From Cytophagaceae bacterium (GTDB lineage Bacteria > Bacteroidota > Bacteroidia > Cytophagales > Spirosomataceae): a stretch of DNA of 64,000 nt. How positions within the stretch are numbered: the first letter of the stretch is position 1; the number at the start of each line of letters is the position of its first letter. Both the position numbers and the translations under genes were made by a program. The notes beneath the pieces were generated by a model. That model saw nothing but the letters and a program-made list of their open reading frames with translations, was not told where the DNA came from and ran no database searches. The stretch spans positions 3,162,001 to 3,226,000 of the forward strand of contig JADKIR010000004.1 in assembly GCA_016722655.1 (NCBI GenBank), given 5' to 3'. Positions 16,983 to 26,041 of the stretch are shown here, in pieces.

Positions 16983-17291
16983 TTAATCCAGTTCTCTATA
17001 TGCAGTAATGCCACCTAAAACGTTGTGGACATTTTCAAAACCTTCTGAAATCAAAATTTCTTTGGCTTGAGCACTTCTTGCACCACTGCGGCAATGGATA
17101 TAAATGTGTTGGCCTTTTAGATGCTCTATTTCTTCCAGATTATACGGCAACTCGCCTAAAGGAATCAAAATGCCATCTAAGTTGTCCTCAGCATATTCTG
17201 AAGGGTTTCTGACATCAAGTAAGTTGATATTTTCTCCGCTTTCCAACATCTCCCTGAGTAGGTCAACTGTGATATCAAAATTCTGTTTCAT
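16983..17291 (-). CDS. Rhodanese-like domain protein
   Basis: A 102-residue single-domain protein. The DVRNPSEYAEDNLDGILIPLGE segment and the active-site loop HCRSGARS with catalytic Cys67 identify a rhodanese fold, which moves sulfane sulfur between donors and acceptors. No signal peptide is seen, so it is cytoplasmic. It stands alone, convergent with dtd. The physiological acceptor cannot be read from the sequence. Confidence 0.9.
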   Translation of the reverse strand: MKQNFDITVDLLREMLESGENINLLDVRNPSEYAEDNLDGILIPLGELPYNLEEIEHLKGQHIYIHCRSGARSAQAKEILISEGFENVHNVLGGITAYRELD

Positions 17292-17357
17292 TTGAACAAA
17301 AAATAAACTTTTTTATTTTGAAAAATATGATAATTAAATAGAAATTTGTTGGTTATC

Positions 17358-18149
17358 TTATTGATTTTGAGGATTTTCTGTGCTGGCAGGTGCGGTTCCT
17401 GAAACCCACAGATTTACGGGTGATCCAATTTTTATTTTTTCACCATCACCAGGGGTCGGTTTTTGCCTGATTACAGTTCCTTCAGCTTGCTCAGAAGGTT
17501 CATAAAGGACTGATCCTACTGAAAGGCCCAATCCCGAAAGATATATATCGGCTTCGTCATAAGCCATTCCTGATACATTCGGAACATCAATCATCTGGTT
17601 GCCATATCCATCTCCAACTACCAAAATAACCTTGGAACCCTTGGGTACTTCTGAACCCGGGGTTATTTCACTGCCATTGATTTTAATTTTCAAAACAGTG
17701 TTTTCTTCCAAAGCTGGTATTTCTTCTTCTCCGCCAAATAATAAACCACTGCTAAGTAGTTGGTTTTGAGCACTTGAAGTTGATCTTCCAATGATATTTG
17801 GCATTTTCACCAATGGTGCCGACATGGCGGCTAAAGTAAGATATATTTTCCTTCCAACTTTTACTCTGGCTCCTGATTTAGGATAATTTGAAAGCACACT
17901 CAAGGGTTTTGCACCAGGAACAAATATGCTATCACTTACCTCAAAATCCAGATCAGCGTTGTCGAGAAGATTTTCAGCATCTTCAATACTCAATCCTTTC
18001 AGATCGGGTACTTTAACTGATTCTCCATGGTTGGTACTCCAGGGTAAATAAATAAAGAAAAAAGAAAAGAAAAATATGAGAATCACTGAGATTACAATCC
18101 CAAGGTGAACAATTACGTCTGTTTTAGTATTAGTGCTGTATTTGGGCAT
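17358..18149 (-). CDS. Membrane-anchored protein with three PASTA domains
   Basis: A 263-residue protein with a short cytoplasmic start, one membrane helix (VIVHLGIVISVILIFFFSFFFIYL) and three PASTA repeats (about 40-110, 115-180 and 185-255; for example VPDLKGLSIEDAENLL, MPNIIGRSTSSAQNQLL, VPNVSGMAYDEADIYL). PASTA domains elsewhere bind peptidoglycan fragments or beta-lactams. Here they are not fused to a kinase or penicillin-binding protein. It is probably a cell-wall-associated factor; function is unknown. Confidence 0.88.
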   Translation of the reverse strand: MPKYSTNTKTDVIVHLGIVISVILIFFFSFFFIYLPWSTNHGESVKVPDLKGLSIEDAENLLDNADLDFEVSDSIFVPGAKPLSVLSNYPKSGARVKVGRKIYLTLAAMSAPLVKMPNIIGRSTSSAQNQLLSSGLLFGGEEEIPALEENTVLKIKINGSEITPGSEVPKGSKVILVVGDGYGNQMIDVPNVSGMAYDEADIYLSGLGLSVGSVLYEPSEQAEGTVIRQKPTPGDGEKIKIGSPVNLWVSGTAPASTENPQNQ

Positions 18150-18257
18150 TATACCTGTTTTGAATATTTCAACAAATTAATTCGATTTTAAAGTAAAAAC
18201 CAAATCTCATACGAATTGAAGGATATATTATTTTACTTCTTGTAAAAAAACTTTATT

Positions 18258-18863
18258 TTATGATTTGAGCTTTTCTGCAAATGGGGCAAACATTTTTGCA
18301 AGATATTTTCCAACAATATCAAACTCAAGATTTATTTTATCACCGGGTTTTATATGTTGAAGATTGGTGTGAGTCCATGTATAAGGGATTATTGCTACAG
18401 CGAAACTGTCTTTTTCTGAATCAAAAACTGTTAAACTTATTCCATTCAAACAGATGGATCCTTTTTCCACGGTCATATTTCCTGTACTTCCATCATATTT
18501 TACATTTATTTTCCAAGACCCATTCTGGTCTTCCACTGAAACACATTCGCCTACCTGATCTACATGCCCCTGCACCATATGGCCATCAAATCGTGCATCT
18601 GATTTCATGCTTCTTTCAAGATTTACTGTATCTCCGGGTTTTAAGGACGATAGATTAGTTTTTTTTAGAGTTTCTTCAATGGCTGTTACCCGGTATTGGT
18701 TACCTTGTATTTCTTCCACTGTAAGACAAACCCCGTTATGGCTAAGGCTCTGATCCACTTTTAATTCTGAAGATATTGAGCTTTCAAAATAGAAACTGAC
18801 ATTGCTCTCATTTTTTTTTAATTCCTTCAGAATTGCTGTATTTTCTATTATTCCAGTAAACAT
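18258..18863 (-). CDS. ribE: Riboflavin synthase alpha subunit
   Basis: A 201-residue enzyme that converts two 6,7-dimethyl-8-ribityllumazines into riboflavin. The characteristic start MFTGIIE and the two lumazine-binding repeats are visible (SLSHNGVCLTVEE in the first, KGSICLNGISLTVFD in the second). No FMN riboswitch is seen in the 90-base gap to the divergent DUF1684 gene. Confidence 0.95.
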   Translation of the reverse strand: MFTGIIENTAILKELKKNESNVSFYFESSISSELKVDQSLSHNGVCLTVEEIQGNQYRVTAIEETLKKTNLSSLKPGDTVNLERSMKSDARFDGHMVQGHVDQVGECVSVEDQNGSWKINVKYDGSTGNMTVEKGSICLNGISLTVFDSEKDSFAVAIIPYTWTHTNLQHIKPGDKINLEFDIVGKYLAKMFAPFAEKLKS

Positions 18864-18953
18864 TATCGCTTATTTTTGGATAAAAACTTAAAACTCATAA
18901 GGAGTTTTTTATTACTTTTATGAATTCGCAAAGTTATCTCATTTTTCCTTTAA

Positions 18954-19547
18954 ATGATAAGAAAATATTACATTCAAATCGGTCTGGCAGTAGCTGTAAT
19001 TGGAATTTTAGCATATTCTTTTTCGGGTAGCCCTGATTTTCATGACCTTACACTGAAATCTTTTGAAGATTATAAAAATGGCATTATCAATGGTGCCGAC
19101 CGGCTGGTATTGGAAGAAAATAGAGATGGCTTTGATTTTTTTACACCAGAAAAAAAATGGGTAATAGAAGCTGAATTTATTCCGGAAAACAGTGGAAGAG
19201 AATTTGAAATGCTGATGACAGATTCAACTACTGAAGTGGCTCAGCTAAAAGGTGTGGCAAGTTTTAAATTCGAAAATTCAAATGTTAAGGTATTGATATT
19301 TGAAGAAGAGGCCAGTTATCTGCTGCCATTCAAAGATTTAACAAATGGGAAAACCACATATGGAGGAGGCAGGTACATAAATTTGCCAAAAGAAGCATTG
19401 AAAGGAGATAAACTTGAGATTGATTTTAACCGTGCCCGAAATTACTATTGTGTATATACCGAACAATATATTTGCCCTGTTCCACCACCTGAAAACTCGT
19501 TGAAAATAGCAGTTGAAGCGGGAGAAAAGATTTTTAAAAAGAAATGA
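18954..19547 (+). CDS. DUF1684 family protein
   Basis: A 197-residue protein with an N-terminal hydrophobic segment (IGLAVAVIGILAYSF) likely acting as signal or anchor. The C-terminal motifs GGGRYINLP, DFNRARNYYCVYTEQYICPVPP and NSLKIAVEAGEK are the DUF1684 hallmark. Family function is not established. It is followed 46 bases later by a metalloprotease on the same strand. Confidence 0.88.
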   Translation: MIRKYYIQIGLAVAVIGILAYSFSGSPDFHDLTLKSFEDYKNGIINGADRLVLEENRDGFDFFTPEKKWVIEAEFIPENSGREFEMLMTDSTTEVAQLKGVASFKFENSNVKVLIFEEEASYLLPFKDLTNGKTTYGGGRYINLPKEALKGDKLEIDFNRARNYYCVYTEQYICPVPPPENSLKIAVEAGEKIFKKK

Positions 19548-19592
19548 GTTTTGATTTTTTTGGAAACCAATTTTAAATAGCTTTATTTATTT

Positions 19593-22037
19593 ATGAAAAA
19601 GCAATTATTACAAATTCTGTTTCTTTGTGTAACCGGTATTTTACCTGTTTTTTCCCAGGAAGATATATTAAAAGATACCCAAAAAAATGAAGGCTATTTT
19701 ACCTTTTATTGGAATGAAGCAAAGGGTAAAGTATTCCTTGAAGTCAAAAATATTGGTGAGGAATTTCTTTATTATCCTAGTCTGGCAGAAGGTTTGGGCT
19801 CCAACGATATTGGTCTTGACAGAGGATTGCTGGGACAGGAGCATATTCTTAAATTCGAAAAAACAGGAAACAAACTTCTATTAATTGAACCTAATTATCA
19901 ATACCGGGCCAATTCCAATGATATTCTTGAAAAAAATGCAGTGAAAGAATCTTTTGCTAAATCTGTATGGTTTGGTTTCGAAATACTGAAAAATATTAAT
20001 GGAAACTATATAATAGACCTAACTCCTTTTTTACTAAGAGATGCAATTGAAGCGGGAAAGACCTTAAGTTCGACAAAACAAGGCAATTTTTCTTTTGATG
20101 CATTAAGATCAGGAATTTATTCACCGATGTGTAAATCATTTCCACAAAACACAGAATTTCAGGTTGTTATAACTTTAATGGCCAATGCCAGTAGCAATCC
20201 GGGACAGTATATTAATTCCATAGTTCCTACTTCAGATTATGTGAGCATGCATCAGCATCATTCGTTTGTAAAACTGCCGGAACCCGGTTTTAAAACCCGG
20301 GAATTTGACCCTAGAATTGGTTATATTGGAATTGATTATTTCGATTATTCGTCACCCATAAACGCTCCTATACAGAAAAAGCTAATTTCAAGACATAGAC
20401 TGGAGAAAAAAGATCCAAACGCTGTGTTAAGTGAGCCGGTAAAACCAATAGTTTATTATCTCGACTCAGGGGTGCCGGAGCCCATCAGATCAGCACTATT
20501 TGAAGGTGCTACCTGGTGGAATCAGGCTTTTGAAGCTGCCGGATACAAAGATGCCTTTCAGGTCAAAATGCTCCCTGCCGATGCAGATCCTATGGATATC
20601 AGATATAATTTGGTGCAATGGGTACATAGAAGTACCAGAGGCTGGTCTTATGGAACAAGTATTATTGATCCGCGTACCGGGGAGATTTTGAAAGGAAAAG
20701 TATCTCTGGGTTCATTGCGTGTAAGGCAGGATTATCTGCTGGCTCAGGGTTTAGCAGGTGATTTTTCGCCAGGAAAATCTGATACATTGTTAACAAAAAT
20801 GGCACTTGACCGATTAAAACAACTTTCTGCTCACGAGATTGGTCATACGCTGGGTTTACCTCATAATTATATTTCAAGCATCAACGGCCGGGCCTCGGTG
20901 ATGGATTATCCACATCCACTGGTTTATTTGAAAGATGGCAAAGTTAAACTCGATGAAGCTTACAGCATGGGTATTGGTGAATATGATAAATCTTCAATTA
21001 TTTGGGGTTATCAGGATTTTCCTAAAGGTGTAAATGAGAAAATGGAATTGGAACGGATTGTGAAAAATCTTTTTGAAAAAAGACTTCAGTTTTTAACCGA
21101 TCAGGATGCACGCCCTGACGGTTCTGTTCACCCTCAAACGCACTTATGGGACAATGGTTCCAATGCCACAGAAGAGCTGACACGTGTCATCGAAATGAGA
21201 AAAGTAGTATTGAGTGAGTTTGATGATAAAAAAATACCAGATGGTACACCGTTGGCACAAATTGAAGAAGTCTTTGTGCCCATGTATATGCTGCACCGGT
21301 ATCAGGTACAGTCGGCTTCTAAATCGCTTGCCGGAGCATATTATTCCAATGCACTAAAAGGTGACAATCAGTTGATTTTTAAGCCGGTATCTGCTGATGA
21401 TCAAAGGAAGTCTTTGAAAGCCCTGGTACAAACACTTGAACCTGATTTTTTGGCCATGCCTAAACAATTGCTTGGTTTAATTCCACCCCGACCGTTCAGA
21501 TATCCGGCTAACAACCGAGAGGTTTTCAAACGCAGAACCGGAATGACATTTGATGTTTTGGCACCTGCTGAAAGTTCGGCCCAGTTGACTTTAAGCCTGA
21601 TACTTGAGCCCAAAAGGATTTCCAGATTGGCAACACAGCAGATTTATGATAAAAATCTACCATCCCTGGCAGAGGTTCTAAATCTTTTGACCCAAAGACT
21701 TTTAAATGAATCAGATATTTATAAAAACAACTATTTCGGACAAATTAAAAGAGTGGTTGCCGAACAATATGTTTATAGTCTAAAAATGGTTTTGGTTGAT
21801 AATCAGTGTAATGTAGAGGCTAAATCCAATATTGCAGCAGAATTGAAATCAATTGAAAACCGGATAGTCAATAAGCAATCTCAGGCCGGTGGTTTTGGAA
21901 TGTTGATTTTAGATATCATCAGAAAACCAGAAAGTGATTTTGAGAAAACTAAAACTAACTACCTAATTGCTCCTGATGGTCAACCCATTGATGAGGAACA
22001 AGATTGGCTGGGTTGCGAAAATTTGGATCAGCATTAA
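19593..22037 (+). CDS. Secreted zinc-dependent metalloprotease (DUF5117/DUF4953 type)
   Basis: An 814-residue protein with a signal peptide (MKKQLLQILFLCVTGILPVFSQ). The zinc site is HEIGHTLGLPH at 414-424, the extended metzincin-like HExxHxxGxxH motif, followed by a SVMDYPHP segment resembling a Met-turn. The N-terminal region matches the DUF5117-like part of large Bacteroidota zinc proteases. It is probably periplasmic or cell-surface; the substrate is unknown. The stop overlaps the end of the convergent Lrp gene by four bases. Confidence 0.9.
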   Translation: MKKQLLQILFLCVTGILPVFSQEDILKDTQKNEGYFTFYWNEAKGKVFLEVKNIGEEFLYYPSLAEGLGSNDIGLDRGLLGQEHILKFEKTGNKLLLIEPNYQYRANSNDILEKNAVKESFAKSVWFGFEILKNINGNYIIDLTPFLLRDAIEAGKTLSSTKQGNFSFDALRSGIYSPMCKSFPQNTEFQVVITLMANASSNPGQYINSIVPTSDYVSMHQHHSFVKLPEPGFKTREFDPRIGYIGIDYFDYSSPINAPIQKKLISRHRLEKKDPNAVLSEPVKPIVYYLDSGVPEPIRSALFEGATWWNQAFEAAGYKDAFQVKMLPADADPMDIRYNLVQWVHRSTRGWSYGTSIIDPRTGEILKGKVSLGSLRVRQDYLLAQGLAGDFSPGKSDTLLTKMALDRLKQLSAHEIGHTLGLPHNYISSINGRASVMDYPHPLVYLKDGKVKLDEAYSMGIGEYDKSSIIWGYQDFPKGVNEKMELERIVKNLFEKRLQFLTDQDARPDGSVHPQTHLWDNGSNATEELTRVIEMRKVVLSEFDDKKIPDGTPLAQIEEVFVPMYMLHRYQVQSASKSLAGAYYSNALKGDNQLIFKPVSADDQRKSLKALVQTLEPDFLAMPKQLLGLIPPRPFRYPANNREVFKRRTGMTFDVLAPAESSAQLTLSLILEPKRISRLATQQIYDKNLPSLAEVLNLLTQRLLNESDIYKNNYFGQIKRVVAEQYVYSLKMVLVDNQCNVEAKSNIAAELKSIENRIVNKQSQAGGFGMLILDIIRKPESDFEKTKTNYLIAPDGQPIDEEQDWLGCENLDQH

Positions 22038-22501
22038 AGAAAAGGAATCTCAGTGGTGCTTTTCACTTCCGACATCACAAAGAAAGAGTTGATCAAAGAT
22101 ACACCTTCAATTGAAGATAATTTTACCTGATGAAAAGTATGATATGCCTCCATGTCAGGTACTATTATTTTCAGTAAATAATCAAAACTTCCTGATACGA
22201 AATTACATTCCACCACTTCAGGTAATGCGGCTATTGCCTTGTCAAAAATCTCTGAAACGCTTTTGGTCTGTTTTATCAAAGTTACGTGAGAAAACACTGT
22301 GAGTCCTACGCCAAGTACTTTTTTGTTAAGAATCCCAACGTATTTTTCAATGATTCCTTCATTTTCCATTCTCTTAACTCTGTCATGAACGGGAGTAAGT
22401 GAAAGATTGATTTTTTCTGCAATTTCTTTAAAAGTGAGCGTTGAATCCTGTTGAATCAACTTCAGGATTTTTTTATCTATTTCATCAAGGCGATATTTCA
22501 T
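22034..22501 (-). CDS. Lrp/AsnC family transcriptional regulator
   Basis: A 155-residue regulator. The N-terminal helix-turn-helix (DEIDKKILKLIQQDSTLTFKEIAEKINLSLTPVHDRVKRME) is followed by an AsnC-type ligand-binding domain (about 65-150; NFVSGSFDYLLKIIVPDMEAYHTF). It is divergent from ald with a 188-base gap, so it probably senses an amino acid such as alanine and controls ald. The pairing is inference from position, as for other Lrp-ald pairs. Confidence 0.92.
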   Translation of the reverse strand: MKYRLDEIDKKILKLIQQDSTLTFKEIAEKINLSLTPVHDRVKRMENEGIIEKYVGILNKKVLGVGLTVFSHVTLIKQTKSVSEIFDKAIAALPEVVECNFVSGSFDYLLKIIVPDMEAYHTFHQVKLSSIEGVSLINSFFVMSEVKSTTEIPFL

Positions 22502-22625
22502 CAGAAAAAAATACTTAAAAGTTTATTTTATGAATATAAATTTCGAAAATATTTCTGAAAATTACTATGTTTTCAAAAAAATATCTTTATTTATTCAAAG
22601 TATGACAAAAAATATTCTTATAATA

Positions 22626-22633
22626 TAATTTTG
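22626..22633 (+). promoter_or_regulatory. Predicted -7 promoter element for ald
   Basis: TAATTTTG matches TAnnTTTG and lies 56 bases before the ald start, inside the AT-rich gap shared with the divergent Lrp-type gene. Multiple ATATTC/GAAAATATT-like segments nearby could be Lrp sites, but no clear operator can be fixed by eye. Confidence 0.45.
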
Positions 22634-22689
22634 TACATGAAAATATTCTTTAATGTTTTCTGTCGCTTTACATTAACAACAAACTTAAA

Positions 22690-23805
22690 ATGATAGTAGG
22701 AGTACCTAAAGAGATTAAAAACAATGAAAATCGTGTTGCTATGACTCCCGCAGGAGTGATGGAGTTAGTAAAATACGGACATCAGGTTTTTATTCAAAAA
22801 GATGCAGGGATAAACAGTGGATTTAGTGACGCAGAGTTCAAATCTGCCGGAGCTTCAATTCTTGAAACAATTGAAGAGGTTTATCACATAGCAGAAATGA
22901 TTGTGAAAGTAAAAGAGCCGATTGAGTCAGAGTATAAGCTCATTAAAAAAGATCAGTTGGTGTTTACTTATTTTCATTTTGCGTCTTCAGAAGTGCTCAC
23001 CCAAGCCATGATTGGCAGCGGTGCGGTATGTCTCGCCTACGAAACAGTCGAAAAAGCCGATCGTTCTCTGCCGCTTTTGATACCAATGTCAGAAGTGGCC
23101 GGGCGTATGGCAATTCAGGAAGGAGCCAAGTATCTTGAAAAACCACAAAAAGGCAAAGGAGTTCTTTTGGGTGGTGTTCCGGGTGTTCCTACAGGAAAAG
23201 TTTTGATTTTGGGTGGAGGAATTGTAGGTACCCAAGCTGCAAAAATGGCTGCTGGCCTTGGGGCCAGAGTTGTGATTATGGACGTAAGTTTGCCACGGTT
23301 GAGACATTTGTCCGATATCATGCCTGCTAATGTTACCACAATTTTGTCAAACGAATACAATATCAAAGCCGCTATCAAAGATGTTGATTTGATAGTAGGA
23401 GCAGTGCTAATACCAGGAGCCAAAGCACCGCATTTGATTACTAAAGATATGTTAAAGCTCATGAAACCAGGTACAGTTGTGGTGGATGTGGCTGTTGATC
23501 AGGGAGGATGTATCGAAACTTGTCATCCAACTACTCATCAGGATCCGATTTATATCATCGACGATGTGGTTCATTACTGTGTAGCAAACATGCCTGGTGC
23601 GGTACCTTATACCTCAACTATGGCTTTGACCAATGCCACTTTGCCTTTCGCTTTAGACCTTGCCAATAAAGGTTGGAAAAAAGCCTGTGCTGAAAATAAT
23701 GAACTCAAAAAAGGATTGAATATAGTAAACGGAAAAGTTGTTTACGCTGGTGTTGCAGATGCCTTTGGCCTTCAATTGGCTGAAGTTGAGGACTTATTTG
23801 ATTGA
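22690..23805 (+). CDS. ald: Alanine dehydrogenase
   Basis: A 371-residue NAD-dependent enzyme that interconverts L-alanine and pyruvate plus ammonia. The start MIVGVPKEIKNNENRVAMTP is typical, K74-region VKVKEP and the H-containing YFHFAS follow, and the Rossmann motif is VLILGGGIVGTQAAKMAAGLGA. Length equals the family norm. A strong terminator follows. The divergent Lrp-like gene probably regulates it. Confidence 0.96.
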   Translation: MIVGVPKEIKNNENRVAMTPAGVMELVKYGHQVFIQKDAGINSGFSDAEFKSAGASILETIEEVYHIAEMIVKVKEPIESEYKLIKKDQLVFTYFHFASSEVLTQAMIGSGAVCLAYETVEKADRSLPLLIPMSEVAGRMAIQEGAKYLEKPQKGKGVLLGGVPGVPTGKVLILGGGIVGTQAAKMAAGLGARVVIMDVSLPRLRHLSDIMPANVTTILSNEYNIKAAIKDVDLIVGAVLIPGAKAPHLITKDMLKLMKPGTVVVDVAVDQGGCIETCHPTTHQDPIYIIDDVVHYCVANMPGAVPYTSTMALTNATLPFALDLANKGWKKACAENNELKKGLNIVNGKVVYAGVADAFGLQLAEVEDLFD

Positions 23806-23839
23806 GGATTTCCCTAAACGTTATATTTTTTTATTCCGG

Positions 23840-23872
23840 ATATATCCCCGAAGTTTTTTGGGGATATATTTT
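23840..23872 (+). terminator. Rho-independent terminator after ald
   Basis: ATATATCCCC (23840-23849) pairs perfectly with GGGGATATAT (23860-23869) around a 10-base loop, followed by a run of T's. It is 35 bases beyond the ald stop. Confidence 0.88.
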
Positions 23873-23928
23873 TTTATCCTAACTTTCTGAAATTATTAGT
23901 CGGACTTTTTAATCCGAATTGTCTATAA

Positions 23929-25680
23929 ATGAGAAAATTAAAATTAATATTTTTTATTATTTTTTGGAGTTCAATTTCCTTTGCTCAGACCATAATCAGA
24001 GGACCTTATTTACAAAAACGTACTCAAACAGGAATCCAGATAAGGTTCAGAACTGATTCACCGGTTTTGGCTAGTATAAAAATCGGTAACAATTTAGGTG
24101 TTTATTCCAACGAGTTTTTTGAAATCGGAAGCAATACCGAGCATAATATAGAAATCACAGGTCTTCAGCCTTATTCAAAATATTACTACGCAGTTTTCAA
24201 CGGAACTCAGATTTTGGAAGGTTCGGCAGATAATTTTTTCTATACAACACAATTGGCTGGAAGTGAGCAAAAAATAAAACTTTGGGTCACCGGAGATTGC
24301 GGAACTCAGACCGCAATGCAAGCAAGGGTTAAAAACCAATTCCTTAGTTATATTGGATCAGATTATATGGACGGCTGGCTGCTTTTAGGCGACAATGCCT
24401 ATTCGACGGGCTTGGATACTGAATTTCAAAATAAGTTTTTTGGGGTATATCAAAACGACCGGATTATGAAACAAACCGCCATATATCCGGTGCCTGGAAA
24501 TCATGATTATTATTCCGGATCGGCCAATGGTTCAAATCATAATGTGCCTTATTATCAGATTTTTTCAGAGGTTAAGAACGGCGAAATGGGTGGCGTGCCT
24601 TCAGGCCAAAAAGAATACTACTCTTATGATATTGGGAATGTGCATTTTATTGCGATGGATTCTTTTGGAAAAGAGCTCGGTTCGACAGCCCATTCTTTAT
24701 CTGACACACTTTTGCCCCAGATTGTTTGGTTAAAAAATGATTTGGCCGTTAATACAAAGAAATGGACGATTCTCTACTGGCATCACCCACCTTATACAAT
24801 GGGTTCGCATAATAGCGATACTGAAGCCGATTTGGCAGCTATCCGTACCAATTTAATTCCCATTTTAGAAAGATATAATGTAGATTTGGTGCTTAACGGT
24901 CATTCGCATACTTATGAGCGTAGTAAATTAATGAAAGGTCATTTTGGGAATTCATTGTCATTTTCTCCGACACAACACCTGGTTAGTACTTCCTCTGGAA
25001 AGTTTGACGGTTCAGCAGATTCATGTCCTTATCATAAAAAATCTGATGGATCCGTTAAGGGAACAATTTATGCAGTAGCGGGTTCTGCCGGGTGGTCACC
25101 CAGTGGTCAGGCAAATTTCCCTCATCCGGCTTTACCATTTTCAGAAAAAACAATTGGCGGCAGTGGTTTTCTCGAAATTGAAGGTGACAGGCTGGATTTT
25201 AAGATGATAAGTGAAACGGGTACAATAGTGGATAAATTTACTATTTTTAAAGATGTAAACAGGACTCAAACACTTAATGTGGCTTCAGGTACAATCACTT
25301 ATGAATTAAAAAGTCCTTATAAGGAGCCATCAAATTGGGTTTCTGAAAACTTACCTACTAATTCTGTTATTTTGTCGCCACCCATTAACGGAACAGTATT
25401 TCATGTAGAAGATACAAAAGGATGTTTTAAGGATACTTTGAAAATAGAAACTTCAAATCCCTGTGAAAATATTTATACTATTACCAGAAAGATTGAAATC
25501 GGAACAAATATTGACTTGAAGAGTTCTGAAAAGATTATATTAAGTGCACAGGTTTTCGAAAATACAATTTCTGTTTTTGATGCCAGTAATTCGCTCGAAT
25601 TACTTCCTGGTTTTGAATCAAAAGCTGGTTCAGTATTTACAGCAAAGACTGGGGGATGTGTCTCTATAACCAGCCCTTAG
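23929..25680 (+). CDS. Secreted purple-acid-phosphatase-like metallophosphoesterase
   Basis: A 583-residue exported protein (signal MRKLKLIFFIIFWSSISFAQ). An N-terminal fibronectin-III-like domain (about 25-105) leads to a metallophosphatase domain with the metal motifs GDCG, LLGDNAYS, PGNHDYY, WHHPP and NGHSHTYERS, which is the purple acid phosphatase pattern. After residue 440 come extracellular modules and a C-terminal 3-coathanger-like region (LELLPGFESKAGSVFTAKTGGC), typical of Cytophagales secreted proteins. It likely releases phosphate from external organic esters. Confidence 0.9.
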   Translation: MRKLKLIFFIIFWSSISFAQTIIRGPYLQKRTQTGIQIRFRTDSPVLASIKIGNNLGVYSNEFFEIGSNTEHNIEITGLQPYSKYYYAVFNGTQILEGSADNFFYTTQLAGSEQKIKLWVTGDCGTQTAMQARVKNQFLSYIGSDYMDGWLLLGDNAYSTGLDTEFQNKFFGVYQNDRIMKQTAIYPVPGNHDYYSGSANGSNHNVPYYQIFSEVKNGEMGGVPSGQKEYYSYDIGNVHFIAMDSFGKELGSTAHSLSDTLLPQIVWLKNDLAVNTKKWTILYWHHPPYTMGSHNSDTEADLAAIRTNLIPILERYNVDLVLNGHSHTYERSKLMKGHFGNSLSFSPTQHLVSTSSGKFDGSADSCPYHKKSDGSVKGTIYAVAGSAGWSPSGQANFPHPALPFSEKTIGGSGFLEIEGDRLDFKMISETGTIVDKFTIFKDVNRTQTLNVASGTITYELKSPYKEPSNWVSENLPTNSVILSPPINGTVFHVEDTKGCFKDTLKIETSNPCENIYTITRKIEIGTNIDLKSSEKIILSAQVFENTISVFDASNSLELLPGFESKAGSVFTAKTGGCVSITSP

Positions 25681-25686
25681 CTATTT

Positions 25687-25929
25687 TTATTTTCTAGAGA
25701 AATAATCAAGAAGGTATTTCAGTTCTTCTTCCAGACTTATTTTGGGAACTTTAGTATTGCATCTTTGATACCAATATGCCGCATTCCACTCATCACCTTC
25801 CATTCGATGCAAAAATGCATGTAGTCTGTCGTAATCAGGCTCGCCTTCCTGTGATTGTGCTATCTGATGGGCATCATCCCAGTTTCCAGTTTTTACCAGG
25901 TTTAATGCTTCCAAAATCTCTTCTTTCAT
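25687..25929 (-). CDS. Small conserved hypothetical protein (80 residues)
   Basis: An acidic soluble 80-residue protein rich in Trp, Tyr and Glu (NWDDAHQIAQSQEGEPDYDRLHAFLHRMEGDEWNAAYWYQR cannot be a membrane segment). I recognise it only as a short conserved bacterial protein type without known function. Its length, clean start and convergent position 6 bases from the phosphatase stop support a real gene. It stands alone. Confidence 0.75.
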   Translation of the reverse strand: MKEEILEALNLVKTGNWDDAHQIAQSQEGEPDYDRLHAFLHRMEGDEWNAAYWYQRCNTKVPKISLEEELKYLLDYFSRK

Positions 25930-26041
25930 TATAAATTAAAATTATAATTCTATATATAAGAATTGAAATAACAATAATATTAAAATAAATAGTAAATATT
26001 GTATTAAAAATATATATTATATTTTCAGAAATAAATGAAAA

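Noticed and set aside
18864..18953. FMN riboswitch near riboflavin synthase
   Set aside because: The gap is only 90 bases, shared with a divergent gene, and lacks the conserved RFN motifs.
23115..23462. 115-residue frame antisense to ald
   Set aside because: Lies fully inside ald; composition reflects the complementary strand.
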